A DNA stretch of 6,187 bases from contig JAKARG010000202.1 in assembly GCA_021819345.1 (NCBI GenBank), forward strand, positions 1 through 6,187, written 5' to 3'. Below are positions 1-5,954 of this stretch, in pieces. Made by a program: the position numbers and the translations under genes. Each line of letters begins with the position of its first letter. Positions within the stretch are counted from its first letter, which is position 1. The DNA is from Actinomycetes bacterium (GTDB taxonomy: Bacteria > Actinomycetota > Acidimicrobiia > Acidimicrobiales > Palsa-688). The notes beneath the pieces were generated by a model. That model saw only the letters and a list, made by a program, of their open reading frames with translations. It was not told the DNA's origin and searched no databases.

Positions 1-139
1 CCGCACAGATCCGCTGATCCGCCAGGTCCAAGTCGACCCCCCCGCCCGGCGAGTGCGCTGTGTCACCTGCGATGCCGCCTGGCAAGCCGCCACTGGGACC
101 GCCAGCGGCCGTCGGCCCAACGAGCGGCGGCCGGCATGA
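1..139 (+). CDS. C-terminal end of an unrecognised protein (partial)
   Basis: Frame 2 is open from the left edge and ends at TGA 137-139, giving the last 45 residues of a gene that begins outside the window; the first complete codon is at base 2. The tail contains a CxxC pair (RCVTCDAAWQ, about 26 residues before the stop) and then a low-complexity Arg/Pro/Ala end. Its stop overlaps the ATG of the next gene as ATGA, and there is no good Shine-Dalgarno sequence before that ATG, so the two genes are probably translationally coupled in one operon. The CxxC could be half of a zinc knuckle or a thiol pair, but the family cannot be named from this fragment. The frame choice is supported mainly by the ATGA junction. 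Confidence 0.5.
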   Translation, partial: RTDPLIRQVQVDPPARRVRCVTCDAAWQAATGTASGRRPNERRPA

Positions 140-1530
140 CCCGCCTGCTCATCGTCGGGGGCAGCGACGCCGGCATCAGCGCCGGCCTGCGAGCCCGGGA
201 GCTCGCACCCGACGTCGAGGCGACCCTGGTCGTCGCCGACGCCTACCCCAACTACTCGATCTGCGGGATCCCCTACCACCTCTCGGGCGAGGTTCCCGAC
301 TGGCGCTCCCTCGCCCATCGCAGCCAAACCGACCTGGAGACTGCCGGGCTGGAACTCCTCCTCTGCCACACCGCCCGCCAGATCGACCCGGTCGCCCAGA
401 AGCTCACGGTCACCGACCCGGCCGGCGCCGAAGTGGCCCTCGCCTACGACACCTTGGTGGTGGCCACCGGGGCCACCCCTCTCCGCCCCCCGATTGCCGG
501 TCTGGATCGTCTCGGTGCGACCGAGGGGGTGCACCTGTTGCACACCATGGACGACACCTTCGCCGTCGCCGACACCCTCACCCGCCGCACCGCCGAGCGG
601 GCGGTGATCGTGGGCGCCGGCTACATCGGCATGGAGATGGCCGACGCGCTCACCGTCCGAGGCCTGGCGGTCACCGTGGTCGAAACTCTGCCCCAGGTGC
701 TCCCCACCGTCGACCCCGAGCTCGCCGCCCTCGTCGAGGCCGAACTTGTCGGCCACGGCGTCGAAGTCGTCACCGACACCACCGTCACCGAGATCCACCA
801 TACCGGCGGGGAACTGCACGTGAGTGGAGCTGGAGGGTTCGCCCGCAGCGCGGACCTGGTGCTGGTCGTGGTCGGTGTGCGCCCCGACACCACTCTCGCC
901 ACCGCTGCGGGGGCGACCATCGGCGCTCGGGGGGCGCTCGCCGTGGACCGGCGCATGCGCACCAACCTGCCGGGCGTGTACGCGGCCGGGGACTGTGTCC
1001 ACACCTACCACCGCGTCCTCGACGCCGACGCCTATCTGCCGCTCGGCACCACCGCCCACAAGCAAGGCCGGGTCGCCGGCGAGAACGCGGTAGGCGCGGA
1101 GCGGACATTCGCCGGCTCGCTCGGCACCCAAGTCGTGAAGATCTTCGACCTGACCATCGCCCGCACCGGCCTGCGCCACCATGAAGCCGCCGCCGCCGCC
1201 GGCCTCGCCCCCCGGACGGTGCCCGTCACCTTGGATGACCACAAGGCGTACTTCCCCGGCGCCCAACCAGTGCACGTGCGCATCACCGGCGACACCCGAA
1301 CCGGCCGGCTCCTCGGCGTCCAGATGCTCGGCGCCCTCGCCACCGGCGTTGCCAAACGCATCGACACCGCGGCCACCGCCCTCTACCACCACATGAGCGT
1401 CGAGGAGCTCTCCGACCTCGACCTGTCCTACACCCCACCCCTCGGCTCACCCTGGGACGTCCTCCAAGCCGCCGCCCAGGCGTGGGCCTCGGACTCACAC
1501 CCTGCGACGCCGAAGGCTCCCGGTCCATGA
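136..1530 (+). CDS. CoA-disulfide reductase-like FAD/NAD(P)H oxidoreductase
   Basis: Encodes a 464-residue flavoprotein of the pyridine nucleotide-disulfide oxidoreductase family, CoA-disulfide reductase/NADH oxidase/polysulfide reductase branch. The N-terminal FAD fold has the dinucleotide motif GGSDAG (8-13). The motif SICGIPY places a single redox cysteine at residue 43, the position used by CoA-disulfide reductases, instead of the CxxxxC of glutathione reductases. A second Rossmann motif, GAGYIGME (160-167), binds NAD(P)H. GVYAAGDC (280-287) is the second FAD-binding motif. The C-terminal dimerisation domain ends with the family signature LSYTPPLGSPWD. There is no fused rhodanese domain. 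Such enzymes reduce CoA disulfide, CoA persulfide or polysulfide in the cytoplasm; which one applies here is not decidable. ATG 136 is the only common start codon in this frame upstream of the FAD motif and overlaps the preceding stop. A 551-bp spacer separates it from the other sulfur genes. Confidence 0.9.
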   Translation: MTRLLIVGGSDAGISAGLRARELAPDVEATLVVADAYPNYSICGIPYHLSGEVPDWRSLAHRSQTDLETAGLELLLCHTARQIDPVAQKLTVTDPAGAEVALAYDTLVVATGATPLRPPIAGLDRLGATEGVHLLHTMDDTFAVADTLTRRTAERAVIVGAGYIGMEMADALTVRGLAVTVVETLPQVLPTVDPELAALVEAELVGHGVEVVTDTTVTEIHHTGGELHVSGAGGFARSADLVLVVVGVRPDTTLATAAGATIGARGALAVDRRMRTNLPGVYAAGDCVHTYHRVLDADAYLPLGTTAHKQGRVAGENAVGAERTFAGSLGTQVVKIFDLTIARTGLRHHEAAAAAGLAPRTVPVTLDDHKAYFPGAQPVHVRITGDTRTGRLLGVQMLGALATGVAKRIDTAATALYHHMSVEELSDLDLSYTPPLGSPWDVLQAAAQAWASDSHPATPKAPGP

Positions 1531-1575
1531 CCTCACCCGAGCGCGGCTTCACCCGCCGGCACGACCGCTGAGCGC

Positions 1576-1603
1576 CCGGGCAAGGCGAGCTTGCGTGGCC
1601 CGG
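1576..1603 (+). terminator. Possible hairpin terminator after the reductase gene
   Basis: CCGGGC (1576-1581) can pair with GCCCGG (1598-1603), with AAG/CTT (1582-1584 with 1590-1592) stacking inside; alternatively GCAAG (1580-1584) pairs with CTTGC (1590-1594). It lies about 45 bases after the reductase stop. There is no T-run, so intrinsic termination is uncertain, although such U-less hairpins are proposed in actinobacteria. Confidence 0.25.
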
Positions 1604-1745
1604 CCGCCCCCCTGGCCCGAGACGGGCCGCCGTGCCCGTGGACACGGCCCCCGGCCGGACACCTGGCCCCTGGCGCCACACGTGCCGGTTGGGCGGCTGA
1701 TTCCCCCAGCGGGGACGGGGCGTTTCCGGACAGGGTGAGAGGACC

Positions 1746-1764
1746 GGGGACGCGGGAGGGAGGG
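1746..1764 (+). other. G-quadruplex-type motif
   Basis: Four G-runs (1746-1749, 1754-1756, 1758-1760, 1762-1764) are separated by loops of 4, 1 and 1 bases, which satisfies the usual G3+N1-7 pattern. It is in the gene-free spacer, about 300 bp before the ArsR-rhodanese promoter. Chance occurrence in GC-rich DNA is a real alternative. Confidence 0.4.
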
Positions 1765-1947
1765 ACGCGCGCTGTCCTGGTGCGCGGTCCCGGGTAGGTG
1801 GTCCCCGGCGAGCTGCGCGTGCCGAGCGGTACGGCCAGGTGGTCCTGCACCCGTCACGACAGCCCGGCCAGGGCCGGCCCGTCTCGGGCTAGGCTAGGGC
1901 CGCAGCCCGGGCCAGCTCCCGCCTACCGGCCAGCCTGGCGGCCAGGT

Positions 1948-1975
1948 GCCACGGGCCACGGGCCACGGGCCACGG
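1948..1975. repeat. Four tandem copies of a 7-bp unit
   Basis: GCCACGG is repeated four times without a mismatch (1948-1954, 1955-1961, 1962-1968, 1969-1975), followed by a partial GCC. The period of 7 does not preserve a reading frame, which agrees with the region being noncoding. It probably arose by replication slippage and could vary between strains. Confidence 0.85.
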
Positions 1976-2065
1976 GCCCAGCTGGCCAGGAGCGCCCCGC
2001 CCTGGCGTCGATCCGGCTCGCTGAGCGCGAGCTGCCTCCCCAATAGGCGACCTCTGCCCGAAGCA

Positions 2066-2075
2066 CTATACTCAA
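2066..2075 (+). promoter_or_regulatory. -10 region and shared box of the ArsR-rhodanese gene
   Basis: TATACT (2067-2072) is a good -10 element in an island of AT-richer DNA. Transcription would begin near 2079-2082, essentially at the ATG at 2082, so the mRNA would be leaderless or nearly so; no Shine-Dalgarno sequence is present between. No clear -35 hexamer is seen around 2043-2049. The ten bases CTATACTCAA recur with one change as CTATCCTCAA (2893-2902) ahead of the dioxygenase-rhodanese gene. Confidence 0.55.
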
Positions 2076-2101
2076 ACGATCATGAGAGCAGTTGATCATG
2101 A
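2072..2101. promoter_or_regulatory. Candidate autoregulatory operator at the ArsR-rhodanese start
   Basis: GATCATGA occurs twice in direct orientation (2078-2085 and 2094-2101), 16 bp apart, and TCAA (2072-2075) faces TTGA (2092-2095) as an inverted pair. Both overlap the transcription start and first codons, where an ArsR repressor would block RNA polymerase. The symmetry is imperfect, so this is a candidate only. Confidence 0.3.
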
Positions 2102-2843
2102 CAACGAGGCCGGGTCCCGGGTGGCCAAGGCGGCGCTCTTCGACGCTCTGGCCGATGTGGCGGGTGCGCTCTCGGCAGGTCGGCGGGTGGAGATCGTGGA
2201 CCTTTTGGCCCAAGGTGAGCGATCGGTGGAGGAGGTGGCGGGCGAAACCGGCCAGAGCCTGGCCAACGCGTCGCACCACCTACGCGCCTTGGCCCGCTCC
2301 GGCCTCGTGCGCTCGCGCCGGGAGGCCACCCGGATCTACTACCGCTTGGCCGGAGTGGAGGTCGAGGAGCTCTGGGCAGCGCTGCGAAAGGTGGCGGAGG
2401 CCGAGCGTGACGACCTCGGTCGGCTTGCCGGCACCTACCTCGGCCCGATCGACGACCTCGAGGTCGTGAGCCGCTCGGAACTGATCGAGCGGCTGAAGGC
2501 CGGTGCGGTGACGGTGCTCGACGTGCGCCCGGTGGCCGAGTATCACGCCGGGCACATCCCCGGAGCACGTTCCGTTCCTCTCGGAGACCTGGGCGTAGCG
2601 CTCGGCGAGCTTCCGCCCGACCTCGAGGTCGTGGCCTACTGCCGCGGCCCGTACTGCGTCTTCGCCCCTGCCGCGGTGCGCGCACTGCGCAGCGCCGGCT
2701 TCGCTGCGCAACGTCTGGAGGACGGCTTCCCCGAGTGGCGCCGGGCGGGGCTTCCGGTCGCCGTGGGAGACGACCCGGGCCAGCTGCGTTCCCGACCGAC
2801 GCTCCCCCGGGGGGCCCGGCGCCGCAGCGGCGCGCCCGGCTGA
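2082..2843 (+). CDS. ArsR-type winged-helix regulator fused to a rhodanese domain
   Basis: A 253-residue two-domain protein. Residues about 17-105 form an ArsR/SmtB winged helix: the stretch LANASHHLRALARSGLV (60-76) is the recognition-helix signature, and REATRIYYRL (80-89) is the wing. Residues about 126-225 form a rhodanese domain with LDVRP (146-150), HAGHIPGA (155-162) and an active-site loop CRGPYC (187-192). The family is known as ArsR/rhodanese regulators. The winged helix has no cysteine and no ELCVCDL-type metal site; the only two cysteines in the protein are C187 and C192. Sensing of sulfane sulfur through that loop is therefore inferred. ATG 2082 lies just after a -10 element; GTG 2121 is an alternative start that would remove 13 residues ahead of the fold. 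The last 25 residues are Arg/Pro/Gly-rich and probably disordered. It likely controls itself and the following dioxygenase gene. Confidence 0.88.
   Translation: MRAVDHDNEAGSRVAKAALFDALADVAGALSAGRRVEIVDLLAQGERSVEEVAGETGQSLANASHHLRALARSGLVRSRREATRIYYRLAGVEVEELWAALRKVAEAERDDLGRLAGTYLGPIDDLEVVSRSELIERLKAGAVTVLDVRPVAEYHAGHIPGARSVPLGDLGVALGELPPDLEVVAYCRGPYCVFAPAAVRALRSAGFAAQRLEDGFPEWRRAGLPVAVGDDPGQLRSRPTLPRGARRRSGAPG
2819..2833 (+). terminator. Hairpin at the 3' end of the ArsR-rhodanese gene
   Basis: GCGCCG (2819-2824) and CGGCGC (2828-2833) form a perfect 6-bp stem with a 3-base loop, inside the last codons of the gene. No T-run follows. It could attenuate readthrough into the next gene, but GC-rich coding DNA produces such stems by chance. 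Confidence 0.2.
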
Positions 2844-2892
2844 ACCGACCGGGGCAATCAACACCGGCGATGCGGATGCGTGTGTCGCGCCG

Positions 2893-2902
2893 CTATCCTC
2901 AA
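2893..2902 (+). promoter_or_regulatory. Promoter -10 and shared box of the dioxygenase-rhodanese gene
   Basis: The 91-bp gap between the two genes contains TATCCT (2894-2899) as a probable -10, embedded in CTATCCTCAA, which matches nine of ten bases of the box before the ArsR-rhodanese gene. Transcription would start near 2906, leaving a leader of about 30 bases that includes a strong Shine-Dalgarno sequence. No good -35 is visible. CTATC recurs at 2915-2919. The location and the repeated box suggest co-regulation by the upstream ArsR-rhodanese protein. Confidence 0.45.
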
Positions 2903-2921
2903 GTATTCGTATGACTATCTT

Positions 2922-2927
2922 AGGAGG
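2922..2927 (+). promoter_or_regulatory. Strong ribosome binding site that fixes the dioxygenase start
   Basis: AGGAGG is followed by 7 bases and then ATG 2935. This selects 2935 over the in-frame ATG at 2911, which lies upstream of the site and has no such sequence before it. Confidence 0.85.
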
Positions 2928-2934
2928 AAGGTCC

Positions 2935-4404
2935 ATGGGGATCGAGATCTGTTCACTTCGAAGCGCCGAGCTCGGGAATGCTGCCCATGTCGTCATCGAG
3001 CGCGACTCGGGTGTGGCGGTGGTGATAGACCCGGTGCGCGACGTCGGCCAGTACCTCGAGGTCGCGGTCGGCAGCTCGGTCGAGCTGGTCTGGGCGCTCG
3101 AGACGCACGTGCACAACGACTTCGTCTCGGGCTCGCGCGAGCTGGTCGCGGCGAGCAGCATTCGACTCGGCGCAAGCGGGGAGGCCGATCTGCGTTACCC
3201 CTACGAGCAACTCGGCGACGGCGACGACGTCGAGATCGGCTCCTTCTCTCTGCGGGTGCTCGCCACGCCGGGTCATACCCCCGAGCACCTCGCCTACCTC
3301 CTCATCGATTCATCCGGAGAGCCTCAGGCGCTCTTCTCGGGTGGGGCGCTCATGGTCGGCACCGCGGCGCGTACCGACCTGTTCGGCCCTGCGCTCTCCT
3401 GGCGCTTCGCTCACGACTTGGAGCGCTCGCTCAGAGGAAGGATCCTCGAGCTCCCCGACCACGTCGTCGTCTACCCGACGCATGGTGGCGGGTCGTTCTG
3501 CGCAGTCGGTGCCGACAGCGCGCTCACCACCACGATCGGCGCCGAACGGGTAGCGAATCCGCTCGCCACGGCCAGGTCCTCGCGGCAGTTCGTGACGCGG
3601 GCTCTCACCGCCGGTCCTTATCCCGCCTACTACGCCCGGATGCGCAGCCTCAACCAGGCCGGCGCGCCTCTCCTCGGACCGAAGCTGCCCGCTCCGCCGG
3701 CCCTCAGCCTCGGTGAGGTCGACATCTGGCTCGCCCAGGGCGCACTCGTGGTCGACGTGCGTCCTGCGGAGTCATTCCGCCGTGGGCACATCCCGAAGAG
3801 CCTGGCGGCGGGAGCCGACGGCAACGTGTCGGGCTGGGTTGGCTGGCTGGTCGGTCCAGAGCGTCCCATCGTGCTGGTGGCCGAGTCCGATGGTGCGACC
3901 CAGGCGAGCGAGGCCGCCCGCCAGCTGGCGCGCATCGGCTACGACCGCATCGTCGGCTTCCTCAATGGCGGGATCGAGACCTGGCAGGCGGCTGGGCGCG
4001 AGCTCACCCACTTCGAGAGCCTCTCGGCGGCAACGCTCGCCAAGCGCCTCGACGCCGACGAGCTTCTCCCCGTCGTCGACGTGCGCGAAGCCGCCGAGTG
4101 GCATGCCGGGCACATCCCCGGCAGCGTGAACCTCCCCGCCCACGACATCCCCGGAACGAAGACCGAGCTACCTCGAGGAATGCCGCTCGCGGTGCACTGC
4201 GGGCATGACTACCGAGCCACGCTCGGTGCCAGCCTCTTGGAACGCGCCGGCTACGACCAGCTCGTCGTCCTCGAGGACGGCTGGGAGGGCTGGGTCGCCC
4301 TCGACCATGAGCATCAGCGATCCGATATGCCCTTCGAGCCGCACGAGCCGTACGAAATGTCCTTCGAGCCGCACGAGCCGCACGAGCCGGTCCGTGGCAT
4401 CTGA
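2935..4404 (+). CDS. Persulfide dioxygenase-like MBL protein with two rhodanese domains
   Basis: A 489-residue cytoplasmic protein with CstB-like architecture. Residues 1-245 form a metallo-beta-lactamase fold of the persulfide dioxygenase/glyoxalase II group, with THVHND (57-62), TPGHTPEH (111-118), ARTDL (145-149) and THGGGSFC (182-189). H58 and H114 match two iron ligands of ETHE1-type enzymes; the third, an aspartate in FTGD, reads as Gly137 (FSGG, 134-137). Residues about 258-352 form a first rhodanese domain with DVRP (274-277) but no cysteine in its loop (AESDGAT, 316-322), so it is probably inactive. Residues about 365-457 form a second with DVRE (382-385) and active-site loop CGHDYR (422-427). 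The tail (463-489) is a His/Glu/Pro repeat. Family enzymes oxidise persulfides to sulfite and use the rhodanese to make thiosulfate; substrate and activity here are inferred. The next gene overlaps its 3' end. Confidence 0.88.
   Translation: MGIEICSLRSAELGNAAHVVIERDSGVAVVIDPVRDVGQYLEVAVGSSVELVWALETHVHNDFVSGSRELVAASSIRLGASGEADLRYPYEQLGDGDDVEIGSFSLRVLATPGHTPEHLAYLLIDSSGEPQALFSGGALMVGTAARTDLFGPALSWRFAHDLERSLRGRILELPDHVVVYPTHGGGSFCAVGADSALTTTIGAERVANPLATARSSRQFVTRALTAGPYPAYYARMRSLNQAGAPLLGPKLPAPPALSLGEVDIWLAQGALVVDVRPAESFRRGHIPKSLAAGADGNVSGWVGWLVGPERPIVLVAESDGATQASEAARQLARIGYDRIVGFLNGGIETWQAAGRELTHFESLSAATLAKRLDADELLPVVDVREAAEWHAGHIPGSVNLPAHDIPGTKTELPRGMPLAVHCGHDYRATLGASLLERAGYDQLVVLEDGWEGWVALDHEHQRSDMPFEPHEPYEMSFEPHEPHEPVRGI
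4331..4380 (+). repeat. In-frame 20-bp repeat in the dioxygenase tail
   Basis: Bases 4331-4350 and 4361-4380 are identical and 30 bp apart, so the repeat stays in frame and encodes FEPHEP twice (467-472 and 477-482), followed by a third HEP (483-485). Four histidine/tyrosine positions alternate with glutamate and proline. It looks like a recent duplication within a flexible tail; a metal-binding role is possible but not shown. Confidence 0.85.
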
Positions 4405-5779
4405 GGGATCGACCCCCGCCGAGCGCCCTTCGACGTCGAACGCGAGCCGGGCAGCTCCTTCCCCCGCGACCATTGGTCACCGTCTCGGACTTCGGGAGAA
4501 CTGGTGGCAGTTCTCGCTCTTCACCGTCATCACGCTCCTCGTAGGGGTGACCATCGGCGTCGAACGCGTCGCGCTGCCACCGCTCGCCCGCCATAGCTTC
4601 GGCATCACCTCGGTCCTCTACACCGTGAGCTTCATCTCGGCGTTCGGCGCGGTGAAGTCGGTCATGAACCTCGTGTCGGGGCGACTGTCGGACCGGCGCG
4701 GACGAAGGGGCATCCTGCTCGTCGGCTGGGCGTTCGCCGTCCCCTATGCCGTCATCATCATCTTCGCCACTGCCTGGTGGCAGGTGATCGTGGCCAACCT
4801 GTTCTTGGGGGTGAACCAGGCGCTCACCTGGACCATGTCGGTCACCGCCAAGATCGATCTCGTGGGGCCGACGAACCGGGGGCTCGCGGTCGGCGTCGAC
4901 GAGTCGGCCGGCTACATCGGTGTCGGGCTCGGCGGGTTCGCCGCCGGTCTGCTCGTATCCTCCTTCGGGCTACGCCCGGCCCCCTACCTGCTCGCCCTCG
5001 GCGTCGTCGTGCTCGGGGCGCTCGTCACCTTGGGCCCGGCAAAGGAGACCGTTCACTTCGCCCGCTCCGAGTCCGTCACCCGGGTGATCAGCGCAGCTCG
5101 ACCGGCTGCTGAAGCTCAGGGAACCCACGCGCCCGCTCCCCGCCTCGGTCGCCTGGCTACCTACATGAGCTGGCACGACCGCTCCATGCTGGCGGTGTGC
5201 CAGGCCGGCTTCTTCAACAAGTTCGCCGACAGCTTGGTCGCGGCCTTCTTTCCTCTCTACCTCGCCCGGCGCGGCATCTCGCTCGTAGAGGTGGGCATCC
5301 TCGTCGGTGTCTACGCCTGGGTATGGGGGCTCGGTCAGGTCCCAGCGGGCGCCCTGGCCGACCGCATCGGCCGCAGGATTCCGATCACCCTCGGCACGTT
5401 CCTCATCGCCGGGGGCCTCGCCCTGTTCGTAGCCACCTCCGCGCACGGCGCCTGGTTCGCCGGTGCGGCGCTGATGGGCATCGGCATGGCCCTCGCGTAT
5501 CCGAACCTGATCGCCACCGTCGGCGATGTCGCCGATCCCGCCTGGCGCGGCGGGGCGCTTGGCATCTACCGCCTGTGGCGCGATGGCGGATACGCCGTCG
5601 GACCGCTCGCCCTCGGTGGGATCGCCGCAGCCGCAGGCGTCGCGGCGGCCATGTGGGCGGGCGTCGCACTCATCGGTGTCTCGGGGCTCATCCTTGTGGT
5701 GCTGCTGCGCGAGACCGACCCCCACCGGCGTCGCAGTCGCCCTGCCTGGCAATCCCATCCCGAGTGGGTAGCGCCATAA
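4394..5779 (+). CDS. Major facilitator superfamily transporter
   Basis: A 461-residue inner-membrane protein with about 12 predicted helices. Two MFS motif-A loops are visible, one per six-helix half: GRLSDRRGRR (96-105) between helices 2 and 3, and GALADRIGRR (319-328) between helices 8 and 9. The first helix starts near residue 40 after a polar Ser/Pro/Ala segment, and a polar central loop (about 230-265, with SWHDRSM) joins the halves. GTG 4394 is chosen: it gives a normal length and an 11-base overlap with the dioxygenase stop. The in-frame ATG at 4307 would add 29 residues (total 490) that are read from dioxygenase coding DNA and look like its frame shadow. Overlap implies one transcript with the dioxygenase gene. 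By analogy with the TauE permease of cst operons it may move a sulfur oxyanion, but the substrate cannot be read from sequence. Confidence 0.88.
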   Translation: MASEGSTPAERPSTSNASRAAPSPATIGHRLGLRENWWQFSLFTVITLLVGVTIGVERVALPPLARHSFGITSVLYTVSFISAFGAVKSVMNLVSGRLSDRRGRRGILLVGWAFAVPYAVIIIFATAWWQVIVANLFLGVNQALTWTMSVTAKIDLVGPTNRGLAVGVDESAGYIGVGLGGFAAGLLVSSFGLRPAPYLLALGVVVLGALVTLGPAKETVHFARSESVTRVISAARPAAEAQGTHAPAPRLGRLATYMSWHDRSMLAVCQAGFFNKFADSLVAAFFPLYLARRGISLVEVGILVGVYAWVWGLGQVPAGALADRIGRRIPITLGTFLIAGGLALFVATSAHGAWFAGAALMGIGMALAYPNLIATVGDVADPAWRGGALGIYRLWRDGGYAVGPLALGGIAAAAGVAAAMWAGVALIGVSGLILVVLLRETDPHRRRSRPAWQSHPEWVAP

Positions 5780-5809
5780 GGCGCGTCGTAGGCACCGACG
5801 GCGACGCGC
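5771..5809 (+). terminator. Paired GC-rich hairpins at the end of the transporter gene
   Basis: GCGCC (5771-5775) and GGCGC (5780-5784) form a stem whose loop contains the TAA stop. GCGCGTCG (5781-5788) and CGACGCGC (5802-5809) form a perfect 8-bp stem with a 13-base loop. The two stems share bases 5781-5784, so they are mutually exclusive. No T-run follows. The position right after the last gene of the operon makes termination plausible. Confidence 0.4.
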
Positions 5810-5954
5810 ATCCGCCCATTCCCACACAGGCCGTCCCTTGATGTGATGGCTCCCCACCAGCGCTGAGATGCTGACTAGGCAGAGGAGAACCGTCAGCTGG
5901 AGCAGCAAATGGTAGAGGTGCGGCTCACCCACGACACCTGTCCACGCGAGCGCC

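Larger units (their letters stand above)
1531..2081. other. Gene-free, extremely GC-rich spacer
   Basis: No convincing gene is visible on either strand. The open frames here translate to low-complexity Arg/Pro/Gly/Ala strings typical of GC-rich noncoding DNA. A 14-codon frame (1527-1571) starts at an ATGA overlap with the reductase stop but has no recognisable content. The region holds a possible terminator (1576-1603), a G-quadruplex-type motif (1746-1764), an imperfect dyad around it (1743-1754 with 1783-1795), a short hairpin (CGGGCT 1885-1890 with AGCCCG 1904-1909) and a 7-bp tandem repeat (1948-1975). The last 40 bases turn AT-richer and carry the next gene's promoter. A structured RNA is possible but unproven. 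Confidence 0.6.

Noticed and set aside
60..1184. A 374-codon + strand open frame overlapping the reductase
   Set aside because: Its translation is an Arg/Pro/His-rich string without domain signatures, and the overlapping frame is a clear flavoprotein. It is a frame shadow.
1527..1571. A 14-codon open frame starting at an ATGA overlap with the reductase stop
   Set aside because: It is too short and featureless, and ATGA at a stop codon arises easily by chance.
1533..1857. Two minus-strand open frames of about 100 codons in the spacer
   Set aside because: Low-complexity Gly/Arg/Pro/Ala translations with no motif; such frames are expected in very GC-rich DNA.
2911..2934. Upstream ATG at 2911 for the dioxygenase-rhodanese gene
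   Set aside because: AGGAGG sits between it and ATG 2935 at ideal spacing for 2935, and the extra eight residues do not resemble the family N-terminus.
2280..3161. A 293-codon minus-strand open frame across the two rhodanese-containing genes
   Set aside because: It mirrors the codons of two well-supported + strand genes and shows no family motif of its own.
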